From positions 1 through 35,464 of the forward strand of contig JAEMTQ010000006.1 of the NCBI GenBank assembly GCA_016462185.1: a stretch of DNA of 35,464 nucleotides, written 5' to 3'. Below are positions 6,837 to 13,924 of the stretch, piece after piece (position 1 is the first letter of the stretch; every line of letters begins with the position of its first letter). The position numbers were made by a program, and so were the translations under genes. Origin of the DNA: Ilumatobacteraceae bacterium (GTDB lineage: Bacteria > Actinomycetota > Acidimicrobiia > Acidimicrobiales > Ilumatobacteraceae). The notes under the pieces are model-generated. The model saw only the letters and a program-made list of their open reading frames with translations. It did no database searches and was not told the origin of the DNA.

Positions 6837-9206
6837 ATGCGCATATCCCCAATTAAACGATGTTTCGTCGTTCTCATCGGTCTGGCAACTTTTGTTGCGG
6901 GTCTATCACCTGCTCGCCCTGTATCAGCTGAAGAAGGTCAACTTCCAGGCGGCGTAATAATCTACGGTCGCGGATTCGGCCACGGCCGCGGGCTCAGTCA
7001 ATATGGCTCTTACGGTTGGGCCACCGTGCACGGTTGGTCATGGGAGCAAATCCTTGATTTTTACTACGGCGGAGCAACCGGCAACTCGCGCTCAATGCTC
7101 GAAGCACCAAACCAAGAGATGACCGTTTGGCTCAGCGTGATGAATACCAAACAGACTGGTGTTGTCTCAGACTCAGGCACAATGCGCCTGCTTGAAGACC
7201 CCGACCAAGGTCGGCGCTTTACAAGCATGGTGGCGCGCGAAAAGTCAGGCGCCCAAAGGGTTTACCAAGTTTGGGGTTCTAACCAGCGCAAGTGTTTGAA
7301 CGAGTCAGACTCGCCTGAAGCAGCAGGTTTTGCCCTGCTCGGTGAGTTCAACGAAACTGCGTCGTTCGTGACAAACGCCAGCCAAGATCCGGCGGCAGCG
7401 GCGCTCGACACAGTTGGGCTCTGCGAACCAAAATCGTCTTCACTGAATCAAGTTCGCTACTACCGCGGAATCGTGCGAGCGATGAACAATTCAAAAAACG
7501 AAAATCGCACGATCAATATTGCTCAACTTGACGACTACTTGCGTGGCGTCGTTCCGCGCGAGTCACCTGCGTCATGGGGCGATGCGGCCGGCGGTGCAGG
7601 CATGAACGCTCTTCGGGCTCAAGCGGTTGCCGCTCGTTCATATTCAGTTACAGAAAATCGCTACGCGGGTCTTGCCAAGACGTGTGACACCCAGGACTGT
7701 CAGGTTTATGGTGGCGCCGCTCTTCGAACTTCTGTCAATGCTTCACCGTCTGTTTTAGAAAGTGCCAACACCGACCGTGCTGTCGCTGAGACGACTGGCG
7801 TAATTATTCGCACACCGCAAGGTGCCGTCGTGCGAACTGAGTTCTCTTCTTCTAACGGTGGCCGCACTGCGGGTGGCACATTTCCGGCGCTTGTTGATGC
7901 CGGTGATCTTTCTGCAGATAGTTCGTTGATGGTCTGGACGCGCGCATTTTCAGCCGCACAAATTGTCGCCAAATATCCGCAGGTCGGCATTCTCACTGCA
8001 GTGACAACTACAAACGACGGCCTCGGCGGCGACTGGGGCGGCTACACACTTGATGTAACAATCTCTGGCACAGCCGGATCGGTCAAAGTTTCTGGTTGGT
8101 CATTTCGCACGTCATTCGCACTACCCGCCCCATGGTTCGGTGCCACGCCAGTTTTTGGTGCGCCACTTGAATCAGGCGTCGTTGGCTCAATGCTGTTCGT
8201 CGGCGACTCGATCGGCCAAAGCATCGCCCCAGAATTTGCCGCCATTGTCGCCCCTGCGTATCCATCAATCAACTTTCAGGCAATCAACAACCGTTGCATG
8301 GTCGGTCCAGCGTGCGTAACCCCAGATAAAGGCCAACCCGACGCAATAGGCGTAGTCAATTCTCTCAGCGCCGAACAGTTCCCCAGCGTGGCAATTGTTC
8401 AACTGGGATACAACGACGACCCAAACACGATGGCCAGCGATGTAACTCAAGTCATAAACGCGCTTAATGCGCGCAATGTGCAACGCATCATCTTTGTCAA
8501 TCTTTCAACACGTCGTGCGTCGCAAAATTATGCTCTTTCAAACGCCGCGCTTGTTGCTGCTGCCCAAACAAACCCCAATGTTTCTGTTCTTGACTGGAAC
8601 GCTGCAAGCAGTGACCCATCGGCATCACGTTGGTTTTCTGATGATGTGCACTTAACAACCACCGGGCGCGCTGAATTCACGTTGTTCTTGCGCAATCAAC
8701 TCGATTCGTTGCGCGCTCAAGGCTTGATCACTCCGAATCCTGAAAGTGTTTTACCTCTCGCAGTACCACTCACTTCTGGCAACAAAGGTGAGCCCGTATC
8801 TGCTCTGCAAAAAGCACTTAATATCGCGCTCGATTTAAAGAAAAAACAGAAACTCGCCACAGACGGAAGCTTTGGCAAGGGCACAGCGGCTGCCATCAGC
8901 AAGATTGAAGAGCTCAATGGTTTGCCAATTGACGGTGTTGCCGATGCCGCGGTGCTCGGCATTCTGGGTATTGACCCTGCAAGTTTCAAACTTAGTCAGA
9001 ATGCACGACATACATCTGTTGCAACTGCTCAAACAGCACTTGCACGCGTGCTCAAAATAAAAATGAAAGCTGACGGCATCTTTGGCTCTGGGACGGCAAA
9101 GCAGGTCAAGCGCTTTCAAAAGAGTGTTGGCTTGAAGCAAACCGGCGTAATTGACCGCACAACTTGGCTCTCACTTCTGGCTGCTAGTGCAACACTTGCA
9201 CCATAA
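6837..9206 (+). CDS. Secreted SpoIID-SGNH hydrolase-peptidoglycan-binding multidomain protein
   Basis: A 789-residue cell-wall protein. Residues 1-31 form a Sec signal peptide (KR followed by VVLIGLATFVAGLS, likely cleaved after PVSA). GRGFGHGRGLSQYGSYGWA (44-62) is the SpoIID/LytB GHG motif. The SpoIID catalytic region spans about 200-390, with RGVVPRESPASW placing the candidate catalytic Glu at 242, then ALRAQAVAARSYSV and FSSSNGGRTAG. An SGNH/GDSL-type esterase domain follows (about 450-630): Ser458 in FVGDSIGQS, Asn526 in GYND, Asp602/His605 in DDVHL. The C-terminus carries two PG_binding_1 repeats (about 650-718 and 722-789). SpoIID proteins are lytic transglycosylases that cut denuded glycan strands; some SGNH enzymes remove O-acetyl groups from peptidoglycan. 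A combined wall-remodelling function is inferred. The gene follows the exporter after 55 nt but may have its own leader. Confidence 0.85.
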   Translation: MRISPIKRCFVVLIGLATFVAGLSPARPVSAEEGQLPGGVIIYGRGFGHGRGLSQYGSYGWATVHGWSWEQILDFYYGGATGNSRSMLEAPNQEMTVWLSVMNTKQTGVVSDSGTMRLLEDPDQGRRFTSMVAREKSGAQRVYQVWGSNQRKCLNESDSPEAAGFALLGEFNETASFVTNASQDPAAAALDTVGLCEPKSSSLNQVRYYRGIVRAMNNSKNENRTINIAQLDDYLRGVVPRESPASWGDAAGGAGMNALRAQAVAARSYSVTENRYAGLAKTCDTQDCQVYGGAALRTSVNASPSVLESANTDRAVAETTGVIIRTPQGAVVRTEFSSSNGGRTAGGTFPALVDAGDLSADSSLMVWTRAFSAAQIVAKYPQVGILTAVTTTNDGLGGDWGGYTLDVTISGTAGSVKVSGWSFRTSFALPAPWFGATPVFGAPLESGVVGSMLFVGDSIGQSIAPEFAAIVAPAYPSINFQAINNRCMVGPACVTPDKGQPDAIGVVNSLSAEQFPSVAIVQLGYNDDPNTMASDVTQVINALNARNVQRIIFVNLSTRRASQNYALSNAALVAAAQTNPNVSVLDWNAASSDPSASRWFSDDVHLTTTGRAEFTLFLRNQLDSLRAQGLITPNPESVLPLAVPLTSGNKGEPVSALQKALNIALDLKKKQKLATDGSFGKGTAAAISKIEELNGLPIDGVADAAVLGILGIDPASFKLSQNARHTSVATAQTALARVLKIKMKADGIFGSGTAKQVKRFQKSVGLKQTGVIDRTTWLSLLAASATLAP

Positions 9207-9215
9207 ACAAAGTTC

Positions 9216-11012
9216 TTAGTTAACCGTCACAAATCTCTTTTGCCAAGACTCGTCGCTGACGAGGTCTGGGTAAGCAGCACGGTATTCACGCTTTAATCTT
9301 CTGTAATTGAGAGCAATGTCCTTTGTGACTACACAGACTTCACGCAACAAAGCAAAAAATCTGCGCGAGTCACGCTCAACCAAAAAGCCTTCTGGCAGTC
9401 GATCATGGCGATAAAGAATGCGGTTATAACGAGTCGCCAACCCAACTGCACGCGAGTCGATTGGCGCCGTCTTGAGCACGTCTCGACGCAACGCTTTGGG
9501 CAAAATGTAACCACCAACAAGTGGCACTGCGAGAGCGAAACCAATCAAACGAATCGGCTTCATTCGTGGTTTGGTGATCTTCACAGCCGCCAATTCAGCC
9601 GACAACGGTGCTGGTTTTTCTTCGGCAACTTTGCGCAAGTCGTCGTGCAACGCCGAATGATCGGTAGCCATCAACGCCGCTGGGCCTTGTAAATATGCGC
9701 GAACCCCGCGAATCATGTATTCAACACTGGCGTAACGCATTGAAAATAAATTTCTAAAACACAAGGCAATAAATCTTCGCGCCAAATGCCACCAGTGATG
9801 ACGATCAAACACCAACGTGTCAATTATCGCAAAATTGCGCTTCTCATAAAACAGTGACGACGGATTGTTCTTCAAGCCAAAGTCGGCGTGCCAAACAATT
9901 ACCCCGTTCATCGTCACGCTGTGCTTACCTGTGTGCAACAAGCCGTAACTTACATCGTCACCGCGCACGAAAATTGGCAGCGGGTTGTCACGAGTAATCG
10001 CCACCGGAAATGCCGTGTACCACCAAGCCGTGTAGGCGAACTTCTTTTCTGGGGCATCGCGCAACGCCAACTTTCGCTCGCGCAAGTCGTCTTCACGACC
10101 AATTGCTCGCAACGGGTAGAGCGAACGCCAACGATATTTTGAGCCTGCTTCGAACTGCATCCACGCGCGTTCTTCGCTGAGCATCGCACCATGAATGCAC
10201 AATTTTTCGTCACGGGCAAAACTAAACAACGCAAATGTTCGCACCAAAGCATCTGGCTCGAGAGTGATGTCGTCATCCATCAGCAGAATATGAGTCGCCC
10301 AGCCTTCGTTTCTCAACTGGATGATCCCGCGCGCAAACCCACCCGCGCCGCCAAGGTTCGGGTTCTGCACCACCGTGATCGGTGCATTTGGTGCAGTGTC
10401 AAACTCAATGTTTCTAGCGTTGTCTACAACCAATACGCGCAGCTTGCCGCGCAGTGTTTCAACTGTGTCTTCAAGCTGAAGAACTTTTGCCACTGTGGGT
10501 TTGACATATTCTTGGCGATTGAACGTTGTAATCGACAACGAAAGCCTGATCTCGCGTGCAACTGGCGTGGTTGTGGTCCACTCGCCGCCCATCACAGTTA
10601 CGTCACTTTGTTCAGCACTAACACGAACAAAAAAAGTGCCATATTTATGTGCAGCAAACTCTGGAACTTCGAGAACCGTCTTGCCGTTTTGGGCGATGCC
10701 GGTTGAAGCAACGATTCTTTCTTTTGCGCCGAAACCCGTGAATCTTAAACCCGCGTTTTCAACGCCGACAATTTCGATTCGACCAGAACCAGTTGCCAAA
10801 ATCGTTGCCGACAAATTCTCGACCACACTCAGGCGACGCCAACGACCGGCAGCAAAAGCCCCAAATGAAGTATCAAAACTTAATTCTGCTCCGACTCGCA
10901 TAATTGCGCGACCGTCTGCAAGTTGAACTTCACCATCTGTGCGCACATACAACAGCGGCTCAGTCGTCTCAACGCGCGGAAGCGTCATTTGCTGCAATAA
11001 AAAACTATTCAC
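9216..11012 (-). CDS. GlfT2-like galactofuranosyltransferase (GT2 family)
   Basis: About 598 residues from GTG at 11012. The layout follows mycobacterial GlfT2: an N-terminal beta-sandwich (about 1-155), a GT-A domain, then a helical C-terminal region. Seen motifs, in this numbering: SITTFNRQEY at the domain entry, NPNLGGAGGFARG, the metal-binding triad in LLMDDDI (Asp246-248), TAWWYTAFP, the GDD of FVRGDDVSYGLL (Asp352/353, proposed catalytic pair) and VWHADF (His375). GlfT2 polymerises galactofuranose from UDP-Galf onto a lipid-linked acceptor at the cytoplasmic face of the membrane. Directly upstream is the UDP-Galf-forming mutase; its TGA and this GTG are separated by one base, so the two are coupled. 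A longer TTG start at 11072 would overlap glf by 59 nt and lacks family similarity; ATG at 10988 is another option. Confidence 0.88.
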   Translation of the reverse strand: MNSFLLQQMTLPRVETTEPLLYVRTDGEVQLADGRAIMRVGAELSFDTSFGAFAAGRWRRLSVVENLSATILATGSGRIEIVGVENAGLRFTGFGAKERIVASTGIAQNGKTVLEVPEFAAHKYGTFFVRVSAEQSDVTVMGGEWTTTTPVAREIRLSLSITTFNRQEYVKPTVAKVLQLEDTVETLRGKLRVLVVDNARNIEFDTAPNAPITVVQNPNLGGAGGFARGIIQLRNEGWATHILLMDDDITLEPDALVRTFALFSFARDEKLCIHGAMLSEERAWMQFEAGSKYRWRSLYPLRAIGREDDLRERKLALRDAPEKKFAYTAWWYTAFPVAITRDNPLPIFVRGDDVSYGLLHTGKHSVTMNGVIVWHADFGLKNNPSSLFYEKRNFAIIDTLVFDRHHWWHLARRFIALCFRNLFSMRYASVEYMIRGVRAYLQGPAALMATDHSALHDDLRKVAEEKPAPLSAELAAVKITKPRMKPIRLIGFALAVPLVGGYILPKALRRDVLKTAPIDSRAVGLATRYNRILYRHDRLPEGFLVERDSRRFFALLREVCVVTKDIALNYRRLKREYRAAYPDLVSDESWQKRFVTVN

Positions 11013-11013
11013 C

Positions 11014-12168
11014 TCAGGCCATCGGATCAACTGAAAAACTCGGGAGAGGCTGTTTGTTGGCAATGCACTCAAGCATTGTCTTTGATGCGAGCAGCGCTTC
11101 GTGAATTGTCACATCCATGTCTAGATAACGGTAGGTGCCGAGTCGGCCAATAAATGTGACCCCCTTGGCATCTCGCGCACGTTGCACGTAATTCAATAAT
11201 TGTTCTTTTTCTTTGACAAGCCGAATCGGATAATAAGGCGTATCAGCCTCGCCACATAACCGTGAAAACTCGCGGTAGACAATTGTTTTATCGTGCGACT
11301 CCCATGGCGCAAAGTGTTTGTGCTCGGTGATGCGCGTGTAAGGCACATCTGTGTCGCAATAGTTGACCACGGGGTGACCTTGATAGTCGCCATCTGCAAC
11401 TTCAGGCACGAAGTCGAGAGTTCGATAACCCAAACGACCAAACTCAAAACCAAAATAAGCATCAATTGGGCCTGTCCAAATAATGTGATCAAAGCTTCCA
11501 AATTCTTTTGACTCTGTCGGCGAAAATCGCGTGCTCAAATGCAGTTCAATTTCAGCATGATTCAAGATTGCTTCGACAATTGGCGTATAACCATCTTTCG
11601 GAATCGCCTGATAAGGGTGACTGAAATACGTGTCGTCATCGTTGAAGCGAACGGGCAATCGCGCCAAAATGCTTGCCGGCAATTCTTTGGGATCGACCCC
11701 CCACTGCTTTGACGTGTAACCCGCAAAAAATGCTTCATATAACTCGCGACCTACGAAGCGCAAACCTTGGTCTTCAAATGAAACTGGATCAGTAATCGTG
11801 TTGTCGGCTTTACTCGCAATAAATTTCTCGGCTTCATCGGCATCAAAATCGCGATCAAAGAACTGATTGATTGTTTTCAGGTTCACTGGCAACGAGTACA
11901 TCGTCTGTTTTGAGATCGCTTTTACCCGATGCTGATACGGCATCATTTCGCCAAACTTATTTATGTATTGCCAAACGTGCTCGTGTTGCGTATGAAAAAT
12001 GTGTGGCCCGTAGGTGTGAACCATTACCCCGGTTGCATGACGAGCCGTAAAGCAGTTGCCCGCGACATGATCTCGGGCGTCAAATACAACTATCGAATGG
12101 CCGGCTTCGGCCAGTTCGCGAGCCACAACAGCCCCAGAAAACCCAGCCCCAACTATGGCAAATCGCAC
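11014..12168 (-). CDS. glf: UDP-galactopyranose mutase
   Basis: A 384-residue flavoprotein that converts UDP-galactopyranose to UDP-galactofuranose, the donor for galactofuranose-containing wall polymers. The N-terminal FAIVGAGFSGAVVARELAE is the FAD dinucleotide-binding motif. HTYGPHIFHTQHEHVWQYI, the MYSLPVNLKTINQFF stretch and FFAGYTSKQWG are typical mutase sequences that shape the substrate pocket. FIGRLGTYRYLDMDVTI near the C-terminus carries the conserved arginine. Length matches bacterial Glf (370-400). The start is GTG at 12168 with a -10-like box 6 nt upstream and no Shine-Dalgarno sequence. It forms a two-gene operon with the galactofuranosyltransferase, the same adjacent order as in mycobacteria. 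Confidence 0.95.
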   Translation of the reverse strand: MRFAIVGAGFSGAVVARELAEAGHSIVVFDARDHVAGNCFTARHATGVMVHTYGPHIFHTQHEHVWQYINKFGEMMPYQHRVKAISKQTMYSLPVNLKTINQFFDRDFDADEAEKFIASKADNTITDPVSFEDQGLRFVGRELYEAFFAGYTSKQWGVDPKELPASILARLPVRFNDDDTYFSHPYQAIPKDGYTPIVEAILNHAEIELHLSTRFSPTESKEFGSFDHIIWTGPIDAYFGFEFGRLGYRTLDFVPEVADGDYQGHPVVNYCDTDVPYTRITEHKHFAPWESHDKTIVYREFSRLCGEADTPYYPIRLVKEKEQLLNYVQRARDAKGVTFIGRLGTYRYLDMDVTIHEALLASKTMLECIANKQPLPSFSVDPMA

Positions 12169-12174
12169 TAGATA

Positions 12175-12180
12175 ATCATA
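12175..12180 (-). promoter_or_regulatory. Candidate -10 box of the glf operon, leaderless
   Basis: On the minus strand this reads TATGAT, 5 of 6 matches to the consensus and a TANNNT fit. It lies 6 nt before the glf GTG at 12168. No Shine-Dalgarno sequence is present and no clear -35 box is visible. Confidence 0.4.
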
Positions 12181-12256
12181 CGACTTTGACCCAAGTCGCT
12201 AAGTTCAAACGGCTGTACAACTAACCAGCAACTAAATGGCTCGTATTGCGATTTGT

Positions 12257-13423
12257 CTATTTGCTCAATATCGGCGCGCAAGAACCTTCAAGGTCACGCA
12301 CTTGAATCTTTTCGCGATTGTCATACGTCACAGCATTTTTTGGATCTCGCTGCAACTTAAATGTGCGAAATGACATCTCGGTCGTGTCGATCGCCAAAAT
12401 TTTACCGATCAGAGAATCTCCAAGACTCAAAATCAACTTCAATGCTTCAAGCGCTTGAATCGAACCAACTATGCCTGGCAAAACACCAAGCACGCCGGCT
12501 TCGGCGCAACTCGGTGCGAGCTCTGCTGGCGGTGGCTCTGGCACCATGTCGCGATATGTCGGCCCAAGAATTGGGTGAAACACGCTGACCATGCCTTCGA
12601 ACCTGAAAATTGAACCGTGTACAACCGGAATGCCCAACTTTACGCTCGCGTCGTTCAACAGATAACGGCTCGGAAAGTTATCTGCTCCGTCCACGATCAC
12701 GTCATAGCCGTCGATTATTTGCATCACATTTTCTGCGCTCAGACGAGTGTCGTAGGTAACGACATCTACATCGGGATTCAACATTGTCAGAGTCTTTTTT
12801 GCAGAGTCAACTTTGCGCTCACCGACGCGATCTAGGTTGTGCAAAATCTGGCGCTGCAAGTTTGATGCATCTACAACGTCCATGTCGACGATTCCGATCG
12901 TGCCAACACCGGCCGCTGCGAGATACATCGCTGCTGGTGAGCCCAAACCGCCAGCGCCCAGCAACAAAACTTTGCTTGCCAACAGTTTGGCTTGGCCTTC
13001 GATTCCAACTTCAGGCAACAAGACGTGGCGCTGATAACGATTGCGTTGCTCGGCTGACAACTGAACCGGTGTCGACCAAGGGCGTCCTTCGTCTTTCCAT
13101 TTACCGAACCCACCGGCCATGCTCAGAACATCTGTGTAGCCAAGTTCTTGCAGCGTCTTGGCGGCAAAAGCACTGCGCACACCGCCCGCACAATAAACGA
13201 TTACTGGTGAGGTCTTATCAACAATTTTGGTTTCAATCTGTGCCTCAAGATGGCCGCGCGGAATATGCACGACACCCAACAATGCTCCCTGTTCGAACTC
13301 ATCGGGTTCGCGTACGTCAAGCACCACCGCTTGATTTGCATCAATTTTTGTTGCCGCGGTCTGCGTGTCAACTTCTTTGATCTTTGACTTCGCATCAGCG
13401 AGCAATTCGCGAAAACTTGCCAT
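12257..13423 (-). CDS. Rhodanese-ThiF/MoeB fusion, sulfur carrier adenylyltransferase/sulfurtransferase
   Basis: A 388-residue protein. The N-terminal rhodanese domain (about 15-118) has DVREPDEFEQG and active-site Cys78 in VYCAGGVRS. A MoeB/ThiF E1-like domain follows (about 124-388), with the ATP-binding LLGAGGLGS (155-162), DMDVVDASNLQRQ (Arg191) and Cys306 in PSCAEAGVLG. Such enzymes adenylate the C-terminal Gly-Gly of ubiquitin-like sulfur carriers (MoaD, ThiS, CysO) and pass on sulfur for molybdopterin, thiamine or cysteine synthesis. The Zn-binding CxxC pair of E. coli MoeB is absent (YRDM instead), as I recall for MoeZ. In MoeZ/MOCS3 the rhodanese domain is C-terminal; here it is N-terminal. 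The ATG at 13423 is likely leaderless. No carrier protein gene is adjacent, so the pathway served is unknown. Confidence 0.9.
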   Translation of the reverse strand: MASFRELLADAKSKIKEVDTQTAATKIDANQAVVLDVREPDEFEQGALLGVVHIPRGHLEAQIETKIVDKTSPVIVYCAGGVRSAFAAKTLQELGYTDVLSMAGGFGKWKDEGRPWSTPVQLSAEQRNRYQRHVLLPEVGIEGQAKLLASKVLLLGAGGLGSPAAMYLAAAGVGTIGIVDMDVVDASNLQRQILHNLDRVGERKVDSAKKTLTMLNPDVDVVTYDTRLSAENVMQIIDGYDVIVDGADNFPSRYLLNDASVKLGIPVVHGSIFRFEGMVSVFHPILGPTYRDMVPEPPPAELAPSCAEAGVLGVLPGIVGSIQALEALKLILSLGDSLIGKILAIDTTEMSFRTFKLQRDPKNAVTYDNREKIQVRDLEGSCAPILSK

Positions 13424-13429
13424 ATCAAT

Positions 13430-13435
13430 ACCCTA
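13430..13435 (-). promoter_or_regulatory. Candidate -10 box of the rhodanese-ThiF gene, leaderless
   Basis: On the minus strand this reads TAGGGT (TANNNT) and lies 6 nt before the ATG at 13423, with no Shine-Dalgarno sequence. A minus-strand TTGACA (13448-13443) lies only 7 nt further upstream, too close to be its -35 partner. Confidence 0.35.
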
Positions 13436-13441
13436 CCGTTC

Positions 13442-13470
13442 TTGTCAAGATTTGCCCACGCGCCAATTAT
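13442..13470 (+). promoter_or_regulatory. Candidate -35/-10 promoter of the winged-helix protein gene
   Basis: TTGTCA (13442-13447, 5 of 6 to consensus) is separated by exactly 17 nt from AATTAT (13465-13470, 4 of 6). Transcription would begin near 13477, leaving a leader of about 18 nt before the ATG at 13495. It lies in the 71-nt divergent space shared with the rhodanese-ThiF gene. Confidence 0.4.
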
Positions 13471-13494
13471 TTGCAGCCTGGCACACACAGAGAC

Positions 13495-13914
13495 ATGGCT
13501 TCAAACATCTGTGACTTTACAAATCCCGAAATCTTTATCTCTGAATGGGTCGACCCAGTTGTCAATGCAACTGGCTTTGACGCGTGTGGCGAATACGTCG
13601 AGACATACTGGCTCGGCGTAATCGGCCCGAGCGCAACATGGGTACTGCGATATTTGTCTCGCGAACTTGAGATTTTTCCAAACGGATACTGCCTCGACCT
13701 CAACGACACGGCGTCCGCGCTGGGTCTCGCCTTTCGCCATGGCTCGGGGTCAATCGAGCGCGCAATTCAGCGTTGCGCAACATTCGGTTTAGTCGCCCAA
13801 ATGCCCCAGTCGTTAGCAGTGCGAAAACGAATTCCGCCAGTTACGAAACGTCAGTTGTTGCGTCTGCCGACGACTCTACAAAAAAGCCACGGTGACTTAT
13901 TCGCCAACAGCTAG
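13495..13914 (+). CDS. Small conserved-type protein with a winged-helix-like C-terminal half
   Basis: A 139-residue cytosolic protein; I do not recognise a named family. The N-terminal half (ISEWVDPVVNATGFD...VETYWLGVIGPSATWVLRYLSREL) looks helical. The second half (about 60-120) reads like a winged helix: LDLNDTASALGL, then SIERAIQRCATFGLVAQ as a candidate recognition helix, then a LAVRKRIPPVTKRQLLRLP wing rich in basic residues. A DNA-binding role is therefore possible but unproven. The frame stays open upstream to 13384, but that would run into the divergent rhodanese-ThiF gene; ATG 13495 sits at a sensible distance from a -35/-10 pair. It is a single-gene unit converging on ispG. Composition matches its neighbours. 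Confidence 0.7.
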   Translation: MASNICDFTNPEIFISEWVDPVVNATGFDACGEYVETYWLGVIGPSATWVLRYLSRELEIFPNGYCLDLNDTASALGLAFRHGSGSIERAIQRCATFGLVAQMPQSLAVRKRIPPVTKRQLLRLPTTLQKSHGDLFANS

Positions 13915-13920
13915 TTGGCG
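13902..13920. terminator. Hairpin at convergent gene ends, spanning a stop codon
   Basis: CGCCAAC (13902-13908) pairs with GTTGGCG (13914-13920) across the 5-nt loop AGCTA. The TAG stop of the winged-helix protein gene lies in the loop and stem. The ispG stop is just beyond. There is no clear U-tract, so it may act as a bidirectional 3'-end structure rather than a classical intrinsic terminator. Confidence 0.4.
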
Positions 13921-13924
13921 CGAC

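Noticed and set aside
10191-10706. A 171-codon plus-strand frame opposite the galactofuranosyltransferase gene
   Set aside because: It lies wholly inside the well-supported GT2 gene and lacks any plausible promoter, RBS or domain.
11013-11072. Upstream TTG start for the galactofuranosyltransferase
   Set aside because: It would overlap glf by 59 nt, uses a weak TTG without Shine-Dalgarno, and the added residues do not resemble GlfT2 N-termini; GTG at 11012 directly follows the glf stop.
12784-13380. A 198-codon plus-strand open frame opposite the rhodanese-ThiF gene
   Set aside because: The opposite strand encodes a clear two-domain enzyme through the whole stretch; the antisense translation has no family features.
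13384-13494. Longer start for the winged-helix-like protein
   Set aside because: It would overlap the 5' end of the divergent rhodanese-ThiF gene and cover its own promoter-like sequence.
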